DNA from: Uloborus plumipes
Taxonomy: Eukaryota > Arthropoda > Arachnida > Araneae > Uloboridae
Assembly (NCBI GenBank): GCA_038373865.1
Contig: JAXGGA010001119.1
Coordinates: forward strand, 104,609-168,608
Direction: 5' to 3'
Length of the DNA: 64,000 bases
Shown: one piece after another, positions 44,830 through 55,735 of the stretch
How positions within the stretch are numbered: the stretch's first letter is position 1
Layout of the letters: the number at the start of each line of letters is the position of its first letter
The notes under the pieces: generated by a model
Seen by the model: the letters and a program-made list of their open reading frames with translations, nothing else
Database searches by the model: none
Told to the model about the DNA's origin: nothing
Position numbers and translations under genes: made by a program

Positions 44830-45271
44830 TCTATATATATAAAAATGGATGTATGTATGTTTGTTCCTTATACAAATCCACAGTTTCGTCGGATTTTTAA
44901 CAAACTTGGTACAGAGGTTCCTTGATGCACTAAAATTCCCATAGGCGGGGTTTTGAAAATTTAAAAAAATCCAAAAAGCTCAAAATTAAAATTTTTTGTC
45001 TCAAACTGGCCATTTTCTTTCAATTTTGAATAGATAGAGTAATAGAAATAAGCCTTTAAGCATACAAATTGATAAAATGTAACACATTTAAATAAGAGTG
45101 TTTTCCAACAAAGATTACGATTAACAATGAATTATCAATTTAATGCTCACCTATTTTATTTTTGCATGAAATAAGTTAAAGACAATTCCCATGTGGATAG
45201 AATTCATTCAAATATTTTTTTAGAGCTATGTTGTATTATAAGCACCTGGGCAACGCCGGATAATAATCTAG
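44830..45271 (+). mobile_element. Canonical small Helitron (442 bp)
   Basis: A-TCTATATATATAAAAATGG at the left and ATAATAATCTAG-T at the right give the A|TC...CTAG|T structure of Helitrons. Before the end, CCTGGGCAACGCCGG is a slightly decayed hairpin. It sits between the two transposase remnants of the hAT element, so it is the youngest level there. Related in type to 48613-49291. Confidence 0.82.
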
Positions 45272-45337
45272 TTAGGTCATAAAAGAGCGCATATAAAGAA
45301 ACTTGTTTTAAATCGTAGAAAACAAACAAGCAAACAA

Positions 45338-45586
45338 GTGAAAACGCTTCAGATCCCAAAAATAGATAAATATCTATTTTCATACATTACATACATAAAT
45401 CAAAAGTCAGAATACATCAATATGATTTCTTGTCATGATGTGGAAATTACAAAGCCACCTTTTACAGGTAATTTAACAACACAATATTTACAAAGATTAC
45501 TGGAAGCTGAGAATTTAAGTATTTCTGAATGCACTCTTTTTAAATTTCCATTCGAGACTCGATCAGTTGAAAGAGCACTCATATAG
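45338..45586 (+). pseudogene. Transposase remnant within the hAT-type element (right part)
   Basis: An 82-codon frame containing NLTTQYLQRLLEAENLSIS and FKFPFETRSVERALI, followed after a stop by VTSSSKLV. (F/P)(C/F).(T/S)(Q/R)(A/S)VER...(V)T..S is the pattern I associate with the C-terminus of the same protein as 44190-44506. Decayed. Confidence 0.5.
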
Positions 45587-46311
45587 GTCACAAGCTCTTC
45601 AAAATTGGTATGTAATCACAGGAAAAGAAAAAGTTTAGTAAAAACGAGGGTATCTGACAGAAATATTTGATCAATTTACGACACAAATAAAAGTTTAACT
45701 GTTAAAGACGTATCTAAGAAATGTAAATACGTTCTCGCATTGATTGGAATGAAAGGCTCACGTGTAGGACTGGAAATGCGGTCACTTCCTCGTGGTGAGT
45801 CCTGGTTAGTTCCACATGAGCTAGCGAAGAGTTGCACGGTTTAGAGTAATAACAAAATGAATAAAAACAGATTTGAAGACACTTCAAGTGAATATTGAAA
45901 GGAAATACTGAGTTTAAAAATGTTGAAAATATCGGAAATTTCGGAAATTTTCATGAACTTTGGGCTTAATGCGCAGACTGAAATCATAATCTAAAATGGT
46001 TTTAAAAAATTCCTTGTATATTTCAAACCTTTTTCTTCCATTTAATAACCACCCGTCACTAGTTTTATCATTTGCAATATTTTTTTTAAAAATTTGAAAA
46101 ATCTAAAAAAAATCAAAAATTTCAAAATTTTAGGCCAAATGCGCAGACTAAAGATAACATCGCAAAAGTAAAATATTTTACAGAATTGTTACTTATCCTC
46201 ATTCACAGTAAATGAAAGGTACCCGTTTACGAAAATCAAAAATTCGTTTTTTTCGCTCCACCCTACTACACGCCTTAGACCGCTCGGCCACTGAGACCCC
46301 TGATCGATCTC

Positions 46312-46645
46312 TTTTAAATTTCAAAAACAATAACAATTCTAACGTGTTGCCAAAAATTATTTGCCAAATACCATAAAAACATAAGTTTACGCTGATGTGA
46401 TTAAATATGAAATCCATTGCTGAAACATGGTTGCTATGAAACAGTAACAATAAGAGTAATCATAAAGAAAATGGCGTAGTAAGAAATCTTCTCAAACTTT
46501 TAGTGAATCCTATCTGTAACTCCGAACTGTTCAACCGCCAATCGATTCCTCGTGGTCAAAAACCCCAGACCCCCAAGTTTACCGGAGTTTATTAATTCTG
46601 GGGCGATTTTCGACTTGGCAACCATCTCTCGTATTATAGTATAGG
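46312..46645. repeat. Composite repeat part B, right piece
   Basis: CTTTTAAATTTCAAAAACAA to CGTATTATAGTATAGGA, collinear with 50997-51350. Confidence 0.75.
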
Positions 46646-46835
46646 ATATTACATCGCTTGAATCCCATTACAGCGAGGTTTGTTAGATGGTCTTTGAAGT
46701 TCGTAGTCACGGGAAAAGTTTCCGCTACAACACGAGAAAAAGCATTCCGTTGAAGTTTGTTGTAATGGGATTTTGCTGAAGCACTTTTTGGTTCTTTGGC
46801 TGCGATCAGAGCGCTCTGTGGATTTTTTTCTTTTT

Positions 46836-48210
46836 ACTTTCTTCTATATCTAATATATAGAAGAAAGTATTGGTTTCGTGAAAATTTTCGAATGTCGAAT
46901 TTTGACGGATTTGCACGTTTTGAGGTGCGCTGAGTCCATTTCGACCATTTTTGGAAAATGTCTGTCTGTGTGTCTGTGTGTGTGTCTGTGTGTGTGTGAG
47001 TCTGTATGTGTGTGACCAGTTTTTGTGGCCGCGCTAGAGCAAAAACTACTGAATGAAATCGAACAAAAATTTTTGCACATATGTACCACCATGTGAACTG
47101 GTGCACCTGACTTTGTTTAGCGAATTCCTCCAAGGGGGGTGGAGCAATCGCACGTGTTCTGCGCGTGGGTGATTGCTATATCTCAGGAAGTAACCGGCGG
47201 AATCAAACGAAAATTGGTCCATAGGTAGACCCTACTAAGTACAGGTGCTGATTCAATTTGCGTGTCAATATCTCGAAGGGGGGTGGAGCAATCGCACGTG
47301 TTCTGCGCGTGGGTGATTGCTATATCTCAGGAAGTAACCGGCGGAATAAAACGAAAATTGGTCCATAGATAGACCCTACCGAGTACAGGTGCTGATTCAA
47401 TTTGCGTGTCAATATCTCGAAGGGGGGTGGAGCAATCGCACGTGTTCTGCGCGTGGGTGATTGCTATATCTCAGGAAGTAACCGGCGGAATCAAACGAAA
47501 ATTGGTCCATAGGTAGACCCTATCGAGTACAGGTCGCTGATTCAATTTGTCTGTGTCAATATCTCGAAGGGGGGGTGGAGCAATCGCACGTGTTCTGCGC
47601 GAGGGTGACTGCTATATCTCAGGAAGTAACAGGCGGAATCAAACGAAAATTGGTCCATAGGTAGACCCTATTGAGTGCAGGTGCTGATTCAATTTGTGTG
47701 TCAATATCTCAAATGGGGGTGGAGCAATCAAAAGTGCTTATTTTGTCATTGCACCTACTGTATCTCGGGAAATATTGCTGCGATTTGAATGAAATTTGGA
47801 ATAACACTAACCCAATATGGAAGCAAGCATCGATTAAATTTTGGCGCCAATCGCCCCAGGGGGAGGGTGGGGTGATTTTTGCGCTTAGTCAACAATGCGA
47901 AAAATTAATTCATTAAAAAATCGCTTTCACGCTATTTAATTATCAAAACAGCTGAAAACTTTCAATGATTTGAAATTTTTAACTGTTGCCAATTTCTTTT
48001 TACTAACAAATAAAATGTTTGCAATTAATCTAAACAAGGCTTTTGCAATGATTTCCAATTTCGCTCATTGATTTTGCATTTGCAGGGCTATTACGATAAT
48101 TGGGAAATTGTAGCTGTCTCCAATTACTTGGGCGAGTACGTATTTTATTTTGTAACCGGAATTCATAAGATAGATATAGAAGAAAGTTTCGTGACGGCCA
48201 CGACAGCTAG
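46836..48210 (+). mobile_element. HL1 copy D (1375 bp, four units)
   Basis: Unit spacing 144, 144, 148, 144 (GTGGAG at 47139, 47283, 47427, 47575, 47719). Ends as in copy C: CTAG 48207-48210, then T's. Apart from one missing unit and small indels it follows copy C almost base for base. Confidence 0.85.
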
Positions 48211-48612
48211 TTTTTTTTTGTAGTAGTATTGAGATTGCTTAAAGAGGAAAGAAAATGCGATAAATAGCATGAGGAAGCTCGCGAGAGAATGCGTGAAAAG
48301 AGATCTGATGCAAATTCTCGTGAATGCAAAATCTCCGAAAATTAAGACGCATTGGCGCAGTTGGTAGAGGGCTTTAGTTGTCGTGGTAGATTAGAAAAAA
48401 AGTAACGTCTTTTGTAATAAAGTAATTGTTGTTAACAACAAAAATAGTTTCTCAAACCACTAATTTGTTTATTAAAAAAAAAGGCGAATATTGTCAGTTG
48501 CTGTATTAGGCAAAGCTTTGTTTCCTAGTCAAAAAGTTATGGGCAAGTAAAAAACAAATTTTTTTCTAATGAATTATTTTATATTTGTATATTAAAGGTA
48601 TTTTTCATCAAA
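48211..48612. other. No gene; A-box-like tRNA fragment
   Basis: ATTGGCGCAGTTGGTAGAGG at about 48351 is a good tRNA A-box region, but no B-box follows. Probably a truncated SINE head. Confidence 0.4.
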
Positions 48613-49291
48613 TCTATATACATAAATGACTACTTTTGTATGTATGGATGTATGTCCGGGGTAATCTTCAAAACTACAGGACCGATTTTAACCATTTTTT
48701 CACCGTAGATATCTACATCAACAGGAATCAGGATAGGCTATAGTTTATTTCTAAAAAACTTAGTTTTAAAAAGTTATTATGGAAAACAGTAAATTTCATG
48801 TCATTTTCCCATTAAATGATTAGATTTTCCACCCATTGTTGCAAAAATTTGTTGCCTCGCAACAACAATATTAATAGTAATCATGATGAAAATTTTGAAC
48901 CAAGGCTTCTCTGGAGTAAGTGTGAAATTTATTGCTTTCTTAGGATTTTTAAGTTCATCTATGCCAATTAGAGCCGCTATATAAACCGTCTATATAGGGG
49001 CCTTAATGCCAATAATCGATACTGGGTTAAATAAAAAGAGACTTGTTATTATTAATATTGTCAACAGTTAGAAAATAGAAAATAATTTTTTGTAAAATCA
49101 CACGAATAAAATAAATACCGCATTTAAGTTTGATTTTACGTTCTCCTCCACACTCAGTTAATCTCTGCATGGTCACAAAAAATACCTTTGAGAAATATGA
49201 TTCAACTGGACTTAGTTGAAAGTCATATATTTATTTTCTTGGATTTGGCATGTTGCATATAAACCCGTGCGACGCCGGGCACATCAGCTAG
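48613..49291 (+). mobile_element. Helitron (679 bp)
   Basis: A-TCTATATACATAAATGACT at the left; AACCCGTGCGACGCCGGGCA then CATCAGCTAG-T at the right, with a CCCG..CGGG hairpin before the end. A|TC...CTAG|T structure. A minus-strand relative lies at 30669-31280. Confidence 0.8.
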
Positions 49292-49625
49292 TGAATGAAT
49301 AAATAAACAAATGAGTGAATAAATAATCTAATCTGTCTAATATCTTTAAACGAGCAATTCTTGCATATATATATTTCGGATCTCGAAAACGGCTCTAACG
49401 ATTTGAGAAAATTTTGTATTTAGATAAAATTTTGGTTTTTGAGTTCATCTACATCGGCGTTTTTTCCGTAAAAACGCGGGTTTTCACAGAAAAACCCGTT
49501 CTTTTTTTGTGCCTTCATTAAAAGTTTGAGAAGCTTTCTTTCGCCATTTTCTTTATGATTACTATCATTGTTACTGTTTCATAGTAACCACGTATTATTA
49601 TAACAATGGATTTCATATTTAATTA
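49292..49625. repeat. Dispersed repeat related to 55905-56230
   Basis: GAAAACGGCTCTAACGATTT, GTTCATCTACATCGGCGTTT and GTTACTGTTTCATAG..AACCA recur in the same order at 55910-56110. Ends not defined; its TTTCATAG part also occurs inverted at 46440 and 51120. Confidence 0.55.
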
Positions 49626-50280
49626 CACCAGCGGGTGACCGAGCTCCGCTCGAAGAAAACAGGTATCGAAGCTAACTCGAAGATTTAAATTTTCAATTGT
49701 GATTTATCAAAACAATACATGCCATAAAAAAATTTGTGAAACCATTGGTGAAAAGATAACCGGTTAAAGTGCACCATTGTAAACTACTCTAAACAAAGTT
49801 AGAGTTTGGAAAGGGAACTATTCTATACAAAGATAAAATTTGAAAAGTCATAGGAAATAAAAATGTAATTGATAATAAAAAATTATACAATTAAAGAAAT
49901 GGTACAAAGTGAGCAGTGTAAAGATTAAAGTGTGTTGAAGTTCAATATTTTTGACAAATTTATTTAGAAAAACCAAACCTCGTGATTCCTCGTGGCCAAA
50001 AACCCCAGACCCCCAAGTTTACCGGAGTTAATTAATTCTGGGGCGATTCTCGACTTGGCAACCATTCCTCGTATTACCCCTAACGTGTACCAGGGAACCG
50101 AGCCCGCTCGGTTAAAAAAAAAAAGAGGTTTGTAAACTCGTGTTTTTTTCTAAAGTGCGAAGTACTTATTTAGATAAACTTGAAAAGCATTTTTGAGCCT
50201 TTGGTTGCAATTACGCATTCAAAACAGCCGTAATTTATTTTTAAAAACACAACCCTATTTAATCCATGCTCACCGTAAAA
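49626..50280. repeat. Composite repeat, part A, copy 2
   Basis: Begins ACCAGCGGGTGACCGAGCTC; near-identical to 34541-35202. Followed, as there, by SINE-D and MITE M. Confidence 0.7.
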
Positions 50281-50282
50281 TC

Positions 50283-50694
50283 ACACCTAATTTCATTTCA
50301 TTTGGCGCCGAAGGCGCGGGAGGGGTTGATGAGAATGGATGCAGAGTCCCTGTTCTCCAGTACGCATTTGGTTCCAGTTGGTTTTGACTTTCACTTCACT
50401 TTACACTCCAGGTCCCCCCCCCCCCCGTACATACCACAACTCGATTTTTAACCGGGATGGGGCCCTGAAGAGCGCTCTGTTCATTTTTGAAGAAGGCGCA
50501 AGGACCGAGTAAACCCTTGGCCCAGCACACCCCAGAGGTTTCGTTTCACTTGGAGGATTTTGTGACCACGAACATTTTTAACGTCCCCCAGCAACCATTA
50601 ATGAAGACGGTGGATCTTTGATCGGCGGCTATATGATCGACCCGAGACCCTCCGGTTACGAGTCCGACGACTTACCGATTGGACTACCGCGGCC
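50283..50694 (-). mobile_element. SINE-D copy 2
   Basis: Same head and body as 35203-35602, with the B-box region GGGTCGATCA and the tail ATGAAATGAAATT. It occupies the same position within the composite repeat. Confidence 0.75.
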
Positions 50695-50952
50695 TCAGGC
50701 CCCTATGTAGACGAGCCGACGCATCAAGATTACCACTTTGGATCCAGCGCGTGTGTGAGGATTGTCTTTTCTGGCCAGTTATCGCTTTTTGGTAACTTTT
50801 TACGTAAATTTAACAATGCTTGGCAATGTCCCGAAACTTTACTCTGGTAACCCTAATTCCTCAACAATGAAAAATGAAAGTGAAAGTTAATGAGTTGGAT
50901 CCAAAGTGGTAAAACTTAAGCTTGATGCGTCGGCCTGTCTATATAGCGGCTC
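50695..50952. mobile_element. MITE family M, copy 3 (complete)
   Basis: GGCCCCTATGTAGACGAGCC at the left, GGCCTGTCTATATAGCGGCT inverted at the right. No clear TSD. The adjoining part B (50953-51350) contains the SINE-C empty site. Confidence 0.75.
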
Positions 50953-51350
50953 TACCGCCGCCCATAACCAATTCTAACTTTATTTTGATCGATCTCTTTT
51001 AAATTTCAAAAACAATAACAATTCTAACGTGTTACCAAGAATTATTTGCCAAATACCATAAAAATATAAATTTACGCTGATGTGCTTAAATATGAAATCC
51101 ATTGTTAACACGTGGTTGCTATGAAACAGCAACAATAAGAGTAATCATAAAGAAAATGGCGTATTAAGAAATCTTCTCAAACTTTTAATGAATCCTATCT
51201 GTAACTCCGAACTGTTCGACCGTAGCGCTCCAAAACCGATGCCAATCGATTCCTCGTGGCCAAAAACCCCAGACCCCCAAGTTTACCGGAGTTTATTAAT
51301 TCTGAGGCGATTTTCGACTTGGCAACCATCTCTCGTATTATAGTATAGGA
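50953..51350. repeat. Composite repeat part B, uninterrupted copy with SINE-C empty site
   Basis: CGCCCATAACCAATTCTAAC to TATTATAGTATAGGA. At 50986-50996 it has a single TGATCGATCTC where the copy at 43381-46311 has two, separated by SINE-C. Confidence 0.85.
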
Positions 51351-51359
51351 TTAGTGTAA

Positions 51360-51654
51360 GGCCCCTATATAGACGAGCCGGCGCATCAAGATTAAGTTTC
51401 ACCACTTTGGATCCAGCAAGTGTTTGTGTGTTTGAGTGGTTGTCTTTTCTGGCCAGTAATCGCGTTTTGGTAATTTTTCACTGTGAGCAATTATTAGCGG
51501 CACGTGGATTTGGCAAAGCTAAGCAATGTGCCAAAACTTTTTTCTGGTAACCCTACTCCGCAACAATGAAAATTTGAAAGTAAAAGTTAAGGAATTGGAT
51601 CCAAAGTGGTGAAACTTAATCTTGATGTCTGGCCTGTCTATATAGCGGCTCTGC
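51360..51654. mobile_element. MULE-type MITE family M, copy 4 (295 bp), 10-bp TSD
   Basis: GGCCCCTATATAGACGAGCC at the left; right end inverted with TATATAGAC. TSD ATTAGTGTAA at 51350-51359 and 51655-51664. A 9-10-bp duplication is characteristic of Mutator-like transposition. No transposase. Confidence 0.85.
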
Positions 51655-51664
51655 ATTAGTGTAA

Positions 51665-53553
51665 ATTTAAATTTGTATGGTATTTGGCAACCGAGTTTTG
51701 GCAACACGTCAGAATTGTAATTGTTTTTGAAATGTTAGAGAGATCGATCAAAATAAAGTTATTGTGGTATGATTTTACTGTGTACATCTTTTAAATAAGT
51801 TTGTGATGATGATGTCTTGACCAAATAAGGTTGTGATTTTAAAATAAATTAAGGCTGGGAACTACTTTGATATACCCCCTCCCCCCAGCAGGAAATTTGG
51901 CGACTTTTTTCTTTGCCAAGCATATTGTTGCCACAAAACTTCTTTAAAAAAGCTCAAAAAATCGTACAAAATACAAGAAAATACCAAATTTGGCAACAGC
52001 AAAAACCAAAATTGGCAACACCAAAGTAAGAAACAGCAACCCTAAAAAGTCCGTAGGGTGTGCCAGATTTGGCGCGTAATTTTTTTTGGGGGGGGGAGGG
52101 GGGAGGTGGTATATCAGATACTGCTTAAGAGAATATCTCTTACTGCTTAAGAGAACAGTTCTCTTACAGCTTTCATGTTGTTTGCTGAGCTTCTTGCACT
52201 GATGAAGGGGCTCCATTGTAGCCTTGAAATAGCTATTTGCTGTATTTTCTACCTTATTTGTGCTTTATTTACGTTGATTTTTAACTTCAAATATAGTTCA
52301 GCACAAAGCTTATTTGATCATTTTTCATTTATGCCTTCTATTAACTGAACAAGTATTGCAGTGAACATCAGTAGGTCGAAATTAATGTTTAAAATGTTTA
52401 TTTAAGAAAATTTATCCTTTTCTTTTAAGAAAAATTATTTTTGATGGAACACAAAACATTACAATATGGGCATAGAATCTCGAAAATGGCTTATTACCGT
52501 AATTTTTAGCGCTGTTTATTTTTTTACTGGAATCAGCTACTGTCTAATCTTTTATCGTAAAACTTTCCTCGCATCTGCGCATGCCTGAGGTCTCTTTGGA
52601 GTTCCTCAAAATAGGGGAGAAATGCGAAGTAACATTCAACAGGAAGAAAGAAGCGAAAGCACCGGCAAGTGCGTCTCCTTATCCTATCACCCCTTTTTCA
52701 AATGGAAGCGATCGTGACTGCCAGGCGCGCAATACGCAGCTAGACAGTATATGCTTGAAAGCATAGTTAAAGTATTGCCAGACAGGAGGCTTTGCAAACT
52801 GAAAATATTTTGCTATTTCACTTCGCCTCTCTATTCCACCTTACCCAGCACTCCCTTACTTGTGTATTATTTTTGAATAAAACGTATGCCGATGGCGCGT
52901 GTATTACAATAAATTATATTAAAAAATAAGCATAAAAATTTTGTTTTTATAAATCTTCCCCGACACCTTTAACGTGAAATTGCATCTTCAGCTTAACGGA
53001 TTCGCAGACCTTTGACCTAGGAGGTCTGTTCGTCAGTTGTCGCTAATCACGACTTGGGGGAAGACGGGGATGGGGGAAAAACTGCTTTTCTCTGCATTTT
53101 CTTCCTTATTTTTCTTCCTCACTTCTCTCGGTTCCTTTTTTTCTCCTCTTTCTCCAAAAGGCTATCGGTTAGATAAAAATGGAAGTACACATCGATATTG
53201 GTCATTGCGGAGATCTTGATATCGATTTTTCGATTTTTTTTATGAATGGCGTTGATCATATCTTTCTACTTATTTTTTTTCCGTTACAAATAAATATACA
53301 GTGGAAGACCGAAACCTGGTAAATATTGAGATTCACCGGTGAATGACAACATGCCACATCAAAGATGTATATGCTCTCTGAATTTGTTTTACTTCCAACC
53401 ATTAAACCATGCGATATTGTAATAAATTGATCAGGTATCCCTCGAAAGAGCTTTGTAAAGTACGTTTTTGGACACATTTGTCAAATTCAGCGAGTTTCAG
53501 TGCGTAATGGCAAACGTCTTTCACATGATTTGTAGATAGATGTCCTCCACATG
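51665..53553. other. No gene recognised; scattered repeat pieces
   Basis: 51660-51760 is an inverted relative of 46320-46400 (ATTTGGCAACCGAG, TAATTGTTTTTGAAATGTTA). 52560-52770 has a 61-codon frame (MPEVSLEFLKIGEKCEVTFN) that I cannot assign. G-rich runs near 52087. 53480-53553 and 53934-54110 match 39870-40090, an unassigned dispersed repeat interrupted by the next MITE. Confidence 0.4.
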
Positions 53554-53933
53554 CACTAAAAAATGAATGTTGTTTTTACAGTATAATACAGCTGAATTTC
53601 TAGTAACAAATAGTAAAAATTGCTCATTTTACAATAATAAGCTGTAAAATCTTTAATTTTACAGTAATAAACTGTAAAAGTTTTAATTATACAGTTTTAG
53701 TTTATTACAGTGCATTTTACGGTTTTAAACTGGAACCTCTGCTGCCAGTATTATACTGTTTTTACAGTATAATGCAGTTAATTTTACGGCAATAAACTGT
53801 AAAATTTCTAACTTTACAGTAAGAAACTAAAATTGCTAGTTTTACAGTTTATTACTGTGCATTTTACAGTTTTTAACTGGAACCTCGGCTGCCAGTATTG
53901 TACTGTGGAAACAACAGTTCATTTTTTGCAGTG
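53554..53933. mobile_element. MITE family ACAG, copy 2 (380 bp), TG-flanked
   Basis: CACTAAAAAATGAATGTTGT and inverse (AACAGTTCATTTTTTGCAGTG-type) ends; interior of ACAGTAATAAACTGTAAAA words and CTGGAACCTC.GCTGCCAGTA twice. TG on both sides (53552-53553, 53934-53935). The related unoccupied locus near 39925 reads ACATGCAAACGG with one TG. Confidence 0.72.
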
Positions 53934-54124
53934 TGCAGGCGGTGATATTGTGTGATCAATTTCTCGCCAAGTCTTTAAATTTGGTGTTTTATTTTGAAAA
54001 TTTCGCCAAACTTTCTCGATAACGAGCGGACGAGGGAAAATAATTTTTACGTCAAAAATATGTCTCGGGATGCTCTTTCGATCGCTGCCTGTTTCAAATT
54101 TTTCCATTTTTGAAGGCCCTCCAC

Positions 54125-55487
54125 CAGGGGTGCCTCGAACTAAAATTTTTGGGAGGGGGAAAATTATCATTTTGCCGAATTAAATTCCAATTTTACCGAA
54201 TGGATAAAATACAAGCATGCACACATGCTATACATGAATAACATTTAGTGGAAAAAAACATTAAGCATCTTTTAAAAAGCAATTCTGAAATCAAACTAGC
54301 TGTCGTGGCCGTCACGAAACTTTCTTCTATATCTATCTTATGAATTCCAGTTACAAAATAAAATACGTACTCGCCCGAATAATTGGAAACAGCTCCAATT
54401 TCCCAATTATCGTAATAACCCTGCAAATGCAGAATCAATGAGCGGAATTGAAAATCATTGCAAAAGCCTTGTTTAGATTAATTGCAAACATTTTATTTGT
54501 TAGTAAAAAGAAATTGGCAACAGTTAAAAATTTCAAATCATTGAAAGTTTTCAGCTGTTTTGATAATTAAATAGCGTGAAAGCGATTTTTTAATGAATTG
54601 ATTTTTCGCATTGTTGACTAAGCGCAAAAATCACCCCACCCTCCCCCTGGGGCGATTGGCGCCAAAATTTAATCGATGCTTGCTTCCTTATTGGGTTAGT
54701 GTTATTCCAAATTTCATTCAAATCTCAGCAATATTTCTCGAGAGACAGTAGGTGCAATGACAAAATAAGCACTTTTGATTGCTCCACTCCCCTTTGAGAT
54801 ATTGACACACAAATTGAATCAGCGATTGTACTCAATAGGGTCTACCTATGGATCAATTTTCGTTTGATTCCGCCTGTTACTTCCTGAGATATAGCAATCA
54901 CCCCCGCGCAGAACACGTGCGATTTCTCCAACCCCCTTCAAGATACTGACACACAAATTGAATCAGCACCTGTACTCTATAGGGTCTACCTATGGACCAA
55001 TTTTCGTTTGATTCCGCCGGTTACTTCCTGAGATATAGCAATCACCCACGCGCAGAACACGTGCGATTGCTCCACCCCCCTTGGAGGAATTCGCTAAACA
55101 AAGTCAGGTGCACCAGTTCACATGGTGGTACATATGTGAAAAAATTTTTGTTCGATTTCATGCAGTAGTTTTTGCTCTAGCGCGGCCACAAAAACTGGTC
55201 ACACACATACAGACTCACACACACACAGACACACAGACAGACATTTTCCAAAAATGGCCGAAATGGACTCAGCGCACCTCAAAACGTGCAAATCCGTCAA
55301 AATTCGACATTCGAAAATTTTCACGAAACCAATACTTTCTTCTATATAATAGATATAAAAGAAAGTAAAAAGAACAAATAATCTCAATGTTGCAATACTG
55401 TCGTCAAATTGCCGAGTCGTCAGCACAAAGGTGCCAAATACGGAAATTATTGGGAGGTTACAGTGACCTCCCACCGGGGCGCTCCTG
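54125..55487. mobile_element. hAT-type MITE split by HL1 copy E
   Basis: CAGGGGTGCCTCGAACTAAA at the left, GGGGCGCTCCTG at the right, matching the uninterrupted copy at 60946-61237. Subtracting HL1 copy E (1071 bp) leaves 292 bp, the length of that copy. No matching TSD seen here. Confidence 0.72.
54296..55366 (-). mobile_element. HL1 copy E (1071 bp, two units)
   Basis: CTAG (54296-54299) with the TCGTGGCCGTCACGA hairpin at one end, ACTTTCTTTTATATCTATTA hairpin at the other (55366). Two minisatellite intervals. No duplication of flanking bases, as expected for Helitron-type insertion. Confidence 0.83.
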
Positions 55488-55489
55488 CC

Positions 55490-55735
55490 AGGACCTACTA
55501 CAACTCGTGATTTAACAGGGAAATGGCCCCGAAGAGCGCTGTGTCCTTTTGATACAGAACAAGGGCCGAGCAAGCCCCTGGTCTAGTACCCCCCAGAGAT
55601 ATCGTTTCACTTGGAGGACTAATTTAACGACCCTTATCTAACGTCGCCCAGCCACCAATAGTAAATGGATCCTTGATCGACCCCGGGACCCTCCGGTTAC
55701 GAGTCCGACGCTTTACCGATCGGGTTACCACGGCC
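55490..55735 (-). mobile_element. SINE-D copy 3 (partial)
   Basis: On the minus strand GGCCGTGGTAACCCGATCGG, GGACTCGTAACCGGAGGGTC, then CCGGGGTCGATC and the body to about 55490. The best preserved B-box arm of the family. Confidence 0.7.

Larger units (their letters stand above)
43591..46265 (+). mobile_element. hAT-type element with about 340-bp or longer TIRs (2675 bp), 8-bp TSD
   Basis: Ends TAGGGTGGAG and CTCCACCCTA; CTACACGC at 43583-43590 and 46266-46273. The terminal repeats pair along about 340 bp (to TGCGCATT..GGCC and beyond), and a CTCACCACGAGGAAGTG segment near 44060 pairs with 45788, so the inverted region may reach about 480 bp. TSD length fits hAT. It carries transposase remnants and a Helitron. 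Confidence 0.88.
43392..46300 (-). mobile_element. SINE-C, tRNA-derived, split by a hAT element; 11-bp TSD
   Basis: On the minus strand: GGGGTCTCAGTGGCCGAGCG (tRNA start, A-box TGGCCGAGCGG) at 46300 down to 46274; the hAT insertion; then GATAACTCTGAGACGG and the B-box GGTGGGTTCGACTCCCACC. A body of about 150 bp then runs to 43392. The head looks like a class II (Leu/Ser-type) tRNA. TGATCGATCTC flanks the whole at 43381-43391 and 46301-46311. A related locus without the SINE is at 50986-50996, with one copy of this 11-mer. Confidence 0.9.

Noticed and set aside
48345..48400. tRNA A-box-like sequence
   Set aside because: No B-box or acceptor-stem partner follows.
52581..52766. 61-codon frame MPEVSLEFLKIGEKCEVTFN...
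   Set aside because: It vaguely recalls cold-shock-domain text, but there is no splice context, no second motif and no repeat support.
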